Positions 54,800 through 64,000 of a stretch of DNA of 64,000 nucleotides are shown here, in pieces. A program made the position numbers and the translations under genes. The notes beneath the pieces were generated by a model. That model was not told the origin of the DNA. It did no database searches and saw only the letters and a program-made list of their open reading frames with translations. The stretch comes from Orientallactaga sibirica (taxonomy: Eukaryota > Chordata > Mammalia > Rodentia > Dipodidae), in contig JAEOAD010000015.1 in assembly GCA_036365145.1 (NCBI GenBank), positions 7,495,501 through 7,559,500 of the forward strand, read 5' to 3'. Within the stretch, counting starts at the first letter, position 1; the number at the start of each line of letters is the position of its first letter.

Positions 54800-56780
54800 A
54801 ATAATGATGCACTTCAAGTAATAAAAATGTACATCATGAAAATTTAGGACAACATTTGAATTTTTAAAAATTGACATGCAATTTTAATCAGTTGACAAAA
54901 CAATATGCCAAAGTAGAGAAAATGAGTAATACAGGTTTATTTGAAGAATGCAAAAATTGGGGACAAAAAAAGAAGCAATATAAATGGATCTTGATTTTTC
55001 GTTGTTTCTGTTATTTTCTCTGACACCAATGAATCTACCTATATCAATAATCTCCTTAAATGTCAATGGTCTATATTCAAAATTAAAATATGGAAATTGT
55101 CAGAAAATATAACAACAACAACAATGAAAACCAAGACCCATCTGTATATGGCCTGCAAGAGAGCCACTTCAAATATTATGACAGATATTTTACAGGAAAA
55201 GTGATGGAGAAAGATGCATCATGCTGATCTCAATCACAGACAGCTGGATTACTTATAGTAATTTTAAGATAGACTATAAAACAAGGAACATTATTAGGAG
55301 AAAGGATGATACTAGATAATGATAAAACGATAAATTTTGCAATAAGACATGACATAATGTTATGTGTCTGACAAGAGTGTCAACATACACAAGACAAAAC
55401 TGCTAGAGCTTTAAGGAGAAATGGACAAGTACATTATTGTAGTTGAAGACTTTAATACCTCTCAGTAATTGAAAGATCAAGCAGGCTGAAAATTAGTAAG
55501 GCTATAATTGACTGGAACAGCACCATCAATCAACTTGTTCAAATTGACATTTATGGAAGAGTCCATCCAATAACAATAGTACCCACATTTTTCTCAAACT
55601 AACATAGAGCGCTCCCAAAATAGACTCCATTCAGAACTATAAAACCCACCTTAAATATTTAAAATAATACAATTAATATCAAGTGTATTCCTAGGGCAAT
55701 TAAACTAGAAATGCATAACAGAGAAAGAGTTGGAAAATACTCAAATACTTGAAAATTAAAGAAAACATGTCTAAATACTTGAGTGAAAGAAGTCTCAAGA
55801 GAAATTAAAAACTGTTTTCAAATAAATGAAAATGAAAATACACCTCAACCACATTTGTAGAATGCAGTGAAAGTAGAGCCTAGAGGGCAATTTCTAGCAT
55901 CACATGTATATATCAGAAAGGAATAAAGATCTTAAATCAAGAGTCTAGGCTCCTACCTTATGAAACTAGAAGAAGAGCCACTGAAGTTGAAATCATGCAC
56001 AGAAAAGAAGTAGTAAATATTAGAGCAGAAATCAATGGAATTGATGACAGAAAGACAACAGAAAAGTAGTGAAACCAAGACCTGGATTATTGAAAATATC
56101 AACAACATTGGTAATCATCTAGTTAGGCCTATCAGAAGAAAGGAAGTAAGAAGAAAAAAGAAGTTAACAAAGTTAGAAATAAAAAAGGGCACCACTACCG
56201 AGTCTGCATTGAAAGGATAATAAAGTAATACCAGACAGAACATCAAATCCTCAAATATGATACCATAGAGTCAGCAGATCAATTCTTTAAAAGACACAAA
56301 GTTGCAAGGTCTCACAAAAATAAGGTAATAGCATGAATTAGCATATACTTCTATTAAATAAGTTAAATGAAGAATTAGTAGCAGTTCAAAGCAGAGAGAA
56401 AAGCACACGGTTCTGATGGTTTCATTGGTGGGATCTAGCAAGTATTTAAGGGTGAAAGCATACTAATTTTCTACAACCTCATGTAGAAAAATAAAAGCAA
56501 AAGAATCCTTTTCCGATTTATTCTGCAGCCAGTGTTACCCTAATACAAAAACAGGATGACATTACAAGATAGGAAAAGGACAGGTAAGTATCAACATAGA
56601 AGCAAAATCCTCCTAAAAGATGAGCAAATTGAATCCAACACTGTATAAAAGGAATTAAACATCCCAGCTAAATGGAATCCATTTCATTTATGCAAGCCTG
56701 GTTCAAGATTGGAAAAGCCATAAATGTAACCCACCAAATTAACAGATAAAGAAGAGGAAATCAATGAAGGAAAGAGGATC
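54800..56780 (+). mobile_element. Ancient L1 ORF2 relic (endonuclease through start of reverse transcriptase)
   Basis: ATCTCCTTAAATGTCAATGG encodes the SLNVNG start motif of the endonuclease at about 55049. Further on are GTAGTTGAAGACTTTAATAC (VEDFNT), GCAGAAATCAATGGAATTGA, and GCACACGGTTCTGATGGTTT (SDGF) of the reverse transcriptase. Frameshifts and stops are dense. It is clearly older than the L1 upstream. Confidence 0.65.
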
Positions 56781-57414
56781 TGTGTGTATGGATTGAAAGC
56801 ACAGGATGGGAGCAACCAGGAGAAAGGTTGAAACTAAGGATTTTGTTTTTAGATTCTCTGGCCAGAAAAGAACTGAAATTGGAGGGACTGTATCTTGGTG
56901 CTTTTAAAACAAAACAACTTTTAACAACAATTAGTCAATTAATTGTGTTAATTGGTTATCTTAGCTTTTGGAGGCTCAATGCAAGAAATTCAAACATTAT
57001 TAGTGGTCATAAAAAGTAAGGCTTTATTTATTTTTTTTTTTTATTTTGCCATTCTCAGAAGCAATTGCAGTTACTAATGTTACAACTTTTCCAGGAGCAT
57101 TCTAATCACACACAGTCTTCCAGAAGGAAAATCAAAGCTTGAGCCTGAAAGATATTAAGAGAATTTTGACCTTCCCATCTATGAAATCCTCACAAATCAC
57201 ACAGGAGCTTTCATTTTATTTGTAGCAATTGTTTCTGAAAGAAAACTATTGATTTCATAGTTCGTAGATTGTCAGGTAGTAGTTAACTAATAAATACTTA
57301 TTTTACAGTTAATATGTAAAATTTTTTTCTCCTCTGTTCATTTTGGATGAGAAATCCAAGAGTGGGATCAGGATTGGTGAGACCTGATCTGCTTTTCTAT
57401 TTCTTTTCAAAATT
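56781..57414. other. Unassigned AT-rich DNA
   Basis: No gene or repeat family recognised. A short A-rich/T-rich boundary at about 57025-57045. Confidence 0.4.
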
Positions 57415-57455
57415 AAAAAAAAATTATTTTATTTATTTGAGTGAGAGAAGCAGAT

Positions 57456-57495
<40 letters not shown>

Positions 57496-57655
57496 GGAGA
57501 GAGAGAATGTGCATACCAGGGCCTCCAGCTGCTGCTAACTCACTCCAGACTTATTTGCCACCTTGCCCATCTGGCTTACTTGGGTACTGGGGAATCGAAA
57601 CTCAGTCCTTAGGCTTTGCAGGCAAGTGTCTTAACTGCTAGGCCATCTCAGCCCC
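57415..57655 (-). mobile_element. Dip-like SINE
   Basis: TTATTTTATTTATTTGAGTG tail, GA-rich tract with a short CAGA microsatellite (57476-57496), TGCCCATCTGGCTTACTTGG, GGGAATCGAAACTCAGTCCT and AACTGCTAGGCCATCTCAGC. Confidence 0.9.
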
Positions 57656-58549
57656 CTCTTTTAAATTTTTGAATCTGCATTGAATGTAAATGTGTATTGA
57701 GTCTGGCAAGAAGAAAATCTAGAAAATACCTTTTACAAGGGAAGAAATGACTCTACCCTTCTGTGTCTCTCTTCAGGGTATACAAATAGGTATTACTAGG
57801 CCATAGGTCTTTGTTGTGAATGTCATTATTCTGGAAACTTCTTAGTAGCAGCAATCAGAGCCTTAGCTTGGGGCATGGCTTTTGAACAGAGTGCTGTGGT
57901 TTGAGGCATTAGCCTGTGTAATTATCCAGGGTCTGTTTATGGATGAGGAAGTACCTTGTCATGAAAAGGACCTCTGCTGCCTTCTCTGAGTCTCTTAGTC
58001 TCCTTCATTCAGTGACATCAGAGTAGGATGAGAAGGGAAATGTGCAGAGTTCTAACACATTCTTACATGCATTATTTTCACCACTGATAGATATCTTACC
58101 CTGATTAAAAACTGTTTTGTCTTCCTGTCTTCTATGTTTTGGATTTTTGCAGAGCATCACAGATGGTTCTCATTTTAGAAGGCAATAACATGAAATTTTA
58201 ATGAACAGATCAGTCCAATAAACCGGTGTGGTGTATAAGAATGGGCTTTGTGGCAACACTGGGTCATAGACACTTGCCTTGGCCAGTACATAGAGACTTT
58301 TCTCCTGGGGGTCCTGTGTGTTCTGTGATTGCAGCAAGCATGAATCTGTTCTCTGGGTCACACCACATTTATGCATGAGGCTTTTGTCCCCAGGGTTAGT
58401 GTTCTGTGCTGAGGTTTGGTAGAAGCTAGGTTGGGGGCAGGCATTTGGTAGAGAGTATATAAAAAAATCAAAGAATGACTCTCTGTGACTCTAAAAACTT
58501 ACAACTTAAGAAAACTTAAGGAAGAACACAGACCCCCTTGAGCATTCTT
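57656..58549. other. Unassigned
   Basis: No gene or repeat family recognised. Confidence 0.4.
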
Positions 58550-58740
58550 TTTAGAAAGTATTTATTTATCTGGAGAAACAATGTATGGGCCCTCCAGAGT
58601 ATGGTGCCACTGCAAGTGAACTACAGAAGCATCCACCACTTTGTGCATCTGCCTTTACATGCATATTGGGGAATTGAAGCTAGGCCGCAGGTTTTGTAAT
58701 CAAGAGCATCTAATCGCGGAGCTATTTCTCTACCCGACCC
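58550..58740 (-). mobile_element. Decayed Dip-like SINE
   Basis: AAGTATTTATTTATCTGGAG, CACCACTTTGTGCATCTGCC, ATATTGGGGAATTGAAGCTA and a poorly preserved head. Confidence 0.75.
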
Positions 58741-59619
58741 TTCCGATCTTAGCAAAAATTAAATAATGTATCAGCAGGAATGGTACAGGAATCTGTGTGG
58801 GCATACAGAAAAGGGTTGGGAATGTGGTTGGAGTATATCACACTGCGGAGTGGTCCCAAGGAGACTTTTCCTATCGTGTTTGTGAAGCTATCATTAATTC
58901 TCTATCCAGAGGCTCTGTGTAGGAAGGCCATGTTCCCAAATGTTTTATTTTTTGAGTCTATCCAGATGTGACTATCAGTTTTGCTCAGAATTTTCTCACA
59001 ATTTGATGCCCTTTGATTTAGTGACATTTTCCATAATGTGACTCTCCATGTCTACACAGCCATGTGCAGGCCAGTGACAAGAACTGCAGAGGGAATCTGC
59101 TGTTTCTGATGGCTTAAACACAGCAGGTTTCAGTAACTTGACCATGATGGCTGCCATCTCTGGACTGCTCTTATTTTGGTGAAGGTAAGATAATTGTTAT
59201 GCTCGAGACTCATTTCTTCTCAGAGGAGTATCTGTTGTGTTTGCAGTGCCCTGTAAACATGCCTTGGACTGCTTTGAGATAACACGATCTGAGGCCAGTT
59301 GTCCAGCAAATCTATGGATGTGTGCAAGAACAGACTCAGTGAGTCAGATGCCTGCTGTCACCACATGAATCACCAGGAAACCTTATTAGAAACTTTCTAG
59401 GGACAGGATCACATATATTTACTTGATGTTGGTAGCTTCTTCTGACATTAGCTTGCTCTTCTCAGAAAGAGGCAGGATGATGCTAAGAACAGCTGGTCTG
59501 GGGAGCTTTGGGGTTGCAAGCAATAATCTGTGACTGATGCACTTGTACAGTGAAAAATTCAGAGTGGGGAGGGAGCTCCATCTATGTCAACAATTCTGCA
59601 ACTTCCCTCCCCTCAGGAT
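58741..59619. other. Unassigned
   Basis: No gene or repeat family recognised. Confidence 0.4.
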
Positions 59620-59750
59620 ATTATGAAAGGACCTAATATGTATGCCATGCGTGCTCTATGCCAGGTACAGTGCGTTACCTCACATTTTAAATGAGTGTCA
59701 TTCTATGGAAGAGGACGTGGCAGTGAAGCTTAAGGAATGTTGACTTAGCT
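59620..59750 (-). mobile_element. MIR SINE fragment
   Basis: CTCTATGCCAGGTACAGTGC, GTTACCTCACATTTTAAATG and GGAAGAGGACGTGGCAGTGA resemble reversed MIR. Confidence 0.5.
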
Positions 59751-59817
59751 AACTTATTTAGTGAGAACAGCAAATATATTCTGTCTCCAAGTGTGACTTT
59801 TGGAAACCCTCATTCAG

Positions 59818-59975
59818 TCCAGCACCTTGGGAGGCAGAGGTAGGAGAAAGGCCTTGAGTTCAAGGCCACCCTGAGACTACATAGTGAATTCCAGGTCAGC
59901 CTGGGCTCAAGTGAGACCTTACCTTGAAAAACAAAACAAAACAACAACAACAACAACGACGACGAAAAACAACAA
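59818..59975 (+). mobile_element. 5'-truncated B1-like SINE
   Basis: CCAGCACCTTGGGAGGCAGA, CCACCCTGAGACTACATAGT, GAATTCCAGGTCAGCCTGGG, then a tail of CAAAA and CAA units. Confidence 0.85.
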
Positions 59976-60269
59976 AAAAGTGACATTTACACTCCTCTTG
60001 CATCCTTCTGTCTTCTGCTTTTTTCCTTCTATCCTATCCATGCTTCCATCTCAGAGGCGTCATTGCACTTCTCTGAAGCCTCTCACTGCCTCACCCCACT
60101 TTATGTGCTCTTCTGCTGGGCCTATTTAGCAAGTCCTACAGGCTAGACAGCATAACCAGCAGATATCCATCTTCTCACAGCTCAGGAGACTACAAATCAG
60201 CAGTACTGGGTTCTTCTGAGGCTTCCTTCATTGGCTTGTACATGACCACCTTTGTTTTGTTTTTCATTT
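59976..60269. other. Unassigned
   Basis: No gene or repeat family recognised. Confidence 0.4.
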
Positions 60270-60801
60270 TTTAATTTTTAATATTTATTCATTTGAGAGA
60301 TAGAGAGAGTCAGAGAGAAAAGGAGAGAGATCATGGGTACGCCAGGGCCTCCAGCCATTGCAAATGAACTCGATGCATGTGCCACCTTGTGAATCTGGCT
60401 TACATGGGTCCTGGGGAATCAAACCTGGAGATAAACATCCTACTAAGCCAGATATGCAGAGACACAGAGGCTCCCAAGACCTCATCACTGAAGTAGAACT
60501 CAAATGATCCCAACGTGGTTCAGGGACGGAAAGAGTGTTAGAGCCACAAGTTGGGGCATTATGCACAGAAACTTTGCCTATCCCCCATAAATGTTGACTA
60601 CCCCCATAATGCATGACCTACATTCCCCAATGATGAGGGTCCCTTTGGGAGGGGACAGGGAGGAGGCTATTTGAGTCACCAACATGAATGTAAAATTAGA
60701 ATAATATAAATAAAATTAAATAATAATAAAAAATTTTAAAAACCTGGGTTCTTTTGCTTTGCAGGCAAGCACCATAACAACTAAGCCATCCCTCCAGCCC
60801 T
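60270..60801 (-). mobile_element. Dip-like SINE split by an L1 insertion
   Basis: Left part: TTTAATATTTATTCATTTGA, GGGCCTCCAGCCATTGCAAA, GAATCTGGCTTACATGGGTC and GGGGAATCAAACCTGG. Right part resumes at ACCTGGGTTCTTTTGCTTTG then AACTAAGCCATCCCTCCAGC. The two parts join into one normal SINE when 60429-60747 is removed. Confidence 0.9.
60429..60739 (+). mobile_element. Very short 5'-truncated L1 3' end inside the SINE
   Basis: GAGTGTTAGAGCCACAAGTT, CATAATGCATGACCTACATT, and GGGAGGGGACAGGGAGGAGG match the terminal 3'UTR of the L1s at 38.6-39.1 and 54.6-54.75 kb. AAACCTGG stands on both sides (60421-60428 and 60740-60747). An AT-rich tail ends it. Confidence 0.85.
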
Positions 60802-60804
60802 GTC

Positions 60805-60915
60805 TTCTTTTTGGTGCTAAGTCTCACATGTAGCACAGGAGTTGAATTAGCAGCAATCTTCCTGACTCAACTTCCCAAGTTCTGGAATTACAGGCATGTG
60901 TCGCCACACCCTTTG
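60805..60915 (-). mobile_element. Decayed B1-like SINE
   Basis: CTTCTTTTTGGTGCTAAGTC, CAACTTCCCAAGTTCTGGAA and TTACAGGCATGTGTCGCCAC fit a reversed B1. Confidence 0.65.
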
Positions 60916-61284
60916 TGTTTGCTTTGTTTCAGTTAGATGACTATCTTTACCCTGTGTCTTCACATATTTTCTCTTTGTGCATATCTGAATCGTATTCTTC
61001 TTGTGAGGATTCTGGTCATGTTGGATTAGGGTCCATCCATAGGACTTCTTTTTAACTTAGTCTTTAAATGTAGTCACATCTGAAGTACAAGGAATCACAG
61101 TATCAACATAGGAATTTGGAGTCTGGGGAGGATGAAAACATTCAGTCCATTGCACCTCATTTCTCCTAATAATTTTATATTCTTCCAAGATGTCCAGCCT
61201 GTGTGTGCCTTTGTCAAATATCAAGTAGCTGTAGTTACTTGACCCAAATTCCGGGTCTATACATGACACCCAAATTCTCTGTTT
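60916..61284. other. Unassigned
   Basis: No gene or repeat family recognised. Confidence 0.4.
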
Positions 61285-61297
61285 TTAAATTGTATTT

Positions 61298-61500
61298 AAA
61301 AAAATTTTAATTTTATTAATTTATTTGAGAGAGAGACGGAGAGAGGGAATGGGTGTACTAGGGCCTCCAGCCCCTGCAAACAAACTCCAGATGCATGCAC
61401 CACCATATGCTTCTGGCTTATGTGGGTACTGGAGAATCAAACCTGGGTCCTTTGACTTTGCAGACAAGTGCCTTAAGCACTAAGCCATCTTTCCAGTCCC
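61298..61500 (-). mobile_element. Dip-like SINE with 13-bp target duplication
   Basis: TTATTAATTTATTTGAGAGA, GGGCCTCCAGCCCCTGCAAA, GAGAATCAAACCTGGGTCCT and AAGCACTAAGCCATCTTTCC. TTAAATTGTATTT stands on both sides (61285-61297 and 61501-61513). Confidence 0.95.
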
Positions 61501-61543
61501 TTAAATTGTATTTTCTTTTCAGAGGTTGAAATAATTGTGTATT

Positions 61544-62440
61544 TCTTTTTTTTTTTTTTATTGACAACTTCCCTAACTGTAGACAATATCCCATGGTACT
61601 TTCCTCCCTCCCCCCACTTTCCCTTTTGAAACTCCACTCTCCATCATATCCCCTCCCCCTCTCAATCAGTCTCTCTTTTCAGTTTGATGTCATGATATTT
61701 TCCTTCTATTATGGTGGCCTTCTGTAGGTAGTGTCAGGCACTGTGAGGTCATGGATATCCAGACCATTTTGTGTCTGGAGGAGCATGTTATAAGGAGTCC
61801 TACTCTTCCTTTGGCCCTTACATTCTTTCCACCCCCTCTTCCACAATGAACCCTGAGGCTTGGAAGGTGTGTTAGAGATATTTCAGTGCTGAGCACTCCT
61901 CTGTCCCTTCTTCTCAGCACTATGGTGCCTTCTGAGTCATCCCAAGGTTACCACCATCTGAAAAGAGAAGCTTCTCTAACCAAAAGTGAGAGTAGCATTA
62001 ATATATGGGTATGGACATTAAGAGAAGTGCTTAATGGACAGTTTGGTGAGCATAGTATATACATTTAGCCAGACACCAGCAGACATTACACCCATAGGGC
62101 TATTGTAGGTTTTCAGTATCAGGGATATATTCCCTCCCATGGAGCCAGTCTCCAGTCCAATTAGAGAGCAGCTGGTTTCCCACATAACAGACATGCCACT
62201 CTTGCCCCCATTGGCTCATTTGGTCTGGCTGTCCAAATTTAAAGCTTTCAGTGTTCATTGTTGAGTATCTTTACTGTTGTTTTCTCTCTCTCCCACTGAC
62301 TGCATGCAGCATAGCTTTTTCCAGCTTTCTGTCAGCTGGTCCCCATGGAGGAGGCTTTCAGCTCAGCTCCAGCAGGATTTCTCAGTGACCTTGCAGCCCA
62401 AGCCCTCCTCTTCATGGCTCCTTTACTGAGATGCTTCCTA
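61544..62440 (-). mobile_element. Minus-strand LINE-type 3' end, longer copy
   Basis: Starts with a T-run and ATTGACAACTTCCCTAACTG, then GACAATATCCCATGGTACTT, a pyrimidine-rich block, GTTTGATGTCATGATATTTT and CATTTTGTGTCTGGAGGAGC, all shared in the same order with 15705-15970. The T-run marks the tail of an element lying on the minus strand. No reverse-transcriptase frame is visible, so this is probably 3'UTR. The right boundary is uncertain. Confidence 0.6.
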
Positions 62441-64000
62441 TACATGCTTCTTAAACCTGTAGAAGTTATGTGATCCATAGCCAGGTTCCACATTTCTAAT
62501 TGTATGTTATGTCCAGATGTTCTCCTTTCTTTGAGTGAAATTTATGTTTTTCTCTGTAGAATTTCCTTAGATTAAGTAACATCAAAATGCTAGATAGTTC
62601 TTTACTTAGCTTTGTCTATTTTAGTTCTAACACCTGAGGACATATTCTTCTCTGGTCTTTTCCCAAGGTGGGGTGGGTCCTTGGTAGCAGTCAGTTTGCA
62701 TCATCTTAAAGCATGTTTACTTTTGGGTCTCTGTCCATAAATTCAAGGTCATTTTCTTATACAACAACAAAATTTTTGTTTTTAAAACGTCTAAATGTAA
62801 GATGTGTTTATCTTAATTTTCAACTTGGCTTTCTTTCCTGCTGCCCTTATATAAGCTAGGATTCAAAATTAGATATGTTTAAGGAATTTGTCTAGAATTA
62901 TAAAGAAGCTGTTTTCTTTCTTGTATGTTTCCTTCATTTCTTTTTTTTTTATTTAAATACTCTTTACCTGCAAAAATATCATAACTTCATGACCATTCCT
63001 TCCTTCCTCTTAATCTGCTTTCTGACTTTGCAAATTATTATGCTATGATAGCTTTTCCATGAGCTGTGTAACTTGTGAGGAAAATGTGATGGGTATGGGT
63101 GAAATGACAAGTTTGCAACGAGGTCATTGAATCCAGGGCAGGCAAGCTACATATTATTTGTCTAAGCTCAGAGAATACTGATGTGTTCTCTATCATTTCC
63201 TCTCCAGAATTGACCCACATTACTGGATTTACTTATTTGCCAGGATGGGAGCTTGATCACTTGAAGAAGCTGTGCTATGCTTGTTAATTTCATAGATACC
63301 AGGCAAATCACAGGCTGAAAGATGACTTGGTCTGGATATTCATTTGCACCTTGGCTGAATATCCAGCTGTAGCCAAAAATCTAGAAATTTAATTTTGACA
63401 CTGAAAGTCACTCAATTTGTTGACAAAGTGGTTCACACCAGTACTAAGTACAGAGCCTTGTCTCCTTTCTGCTGCTGCAAGGCTTGCTCTGCATGTGGAG
63501 AACTGGCGGACTGTTCATCTTATACTTAGGTTCTGACTCAGGAGTTGCTGTGGACAGGCAATGTTGCTTTCAAGAAAATATAAGTGACCCACTACTGTCT
63601 CCTGGATATTGCTAGTGGAGTGACTTTATCTTGAAAAGCTTACCTCCATTTTTTTTTTTCTGACTCTGTAAATCACTCCTGCTGTTAAAATGCAAAGTAT
63701 CAGAAGCCTTACTGACTATGAAAGTCAGTGCTCCTTCTCTGTGTTCTGATAGTCTTGTAGGTAGCCATGGCGTAGCATATATTATCTGTTTGTTTTCCCT
63801 GTGCTTAATCTTTGCCACTTGATTTTGAGATCTCCAAGACCAATGGCTCTTTCCTTTTCCATCTTTGTGTGACTAGCAGCTTTCTGGCACAAGGATTTGG
63901 TTTTAGTAAGTGTGAAATAGATGTGTGATATTGGTTGATTTATGAACATACCTTCTAATGCAAGACTTATGGTATTCATTGACTGGGTGCTGGGTGTCAC
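62441..64000. other. Unassigned
   Basis: No gene or repeat family recognised on either strand. A T-run with AT-rich DNA lies at 62940-62960. Confidence 0.4.

Overview
This window reads as nuclear, mammalian, intergenic (or deep intronic) DNA from a rodent. I find no intact protein-coding gene, no rRNA or tRNA gene, no CpG island and no CRISPR array. Every longer open frame I checked lies in a repeat or a microsatellite or is a chance frame. Host group is inferred from the repeats: many copies of a tRNA-derived SINE with a B2-superfamily head and the body motif CCAGATGCACAAGG...GCATCTGGAGTTC, together with B1-like monomers, B4-like dimeric SINEs and rodent-type L1. The first family fits the Dip SINE of jerboas and relatives (Dipodoidea), so a jerboa-like rodent is the best guess; this is recalled family knowledge, not a database result.

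Layout. 1-4 kb: a degenerate hAT DNA transposon (603-1566, 8-bp target duplication, remnant of the transposase C-terminus), then a 5'-truncated L1. 4-31 kb: mostly low-repeat DNA sprinkled with MIR/L2 fossils, B1/B4/Dip SINEs, several MaLR/ERVL-type LTRs (6.8, 7.5, 12.7-13.7, 14.2, 17.6 kb) and microsatellites. 31.2-39.2 kb: a nearly full-length but dead L1 on the + strand, with tandem 5'UTR monomers, ORF1 and ORF2 relics and a G-rich 3'UTR, interrupted by two LTRs, a SINE and a 37-bp SINE tail. 39.3-40.6 kb: an older Lx-like L1 3' end. 40.6-42.3 kb: a repeat-free AT-rich block that looks like conserved non-coding DNA and is the best candidate for host regulatory function. 42.3-46.7 kb: mostly unassigned. 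46.7-48.1 kb: a SINE cluster. 48.2-50.0 kb: a complete MaLR element with two LTRs, a Leu-type primer binding site and a perfect 5-bp target duplication. 50-56.8 kb: a pile of L1 relics of different ages with an ERVL-like LTR inside one. 57-64 kb: SINEs, a minus-strand LINE-type 3' end and unassigned DNA.

No genes here work together in a pathway. The story is a stratigraphy of retrotransposition, with nested insertions that can be dated relative to each other, around one candidate regulatory block. I do not see a new multi-gene biological system. The most unusual items are the L1 5'UTR monomers, the microsatellite in the L1 reverse-transcriptase catalytic site, a displaced ORF1 patch within an ORF2 relic, a re-used SINE target site, the complete MaLR and a pair of AT-rich palindromes near 27.8 kb.
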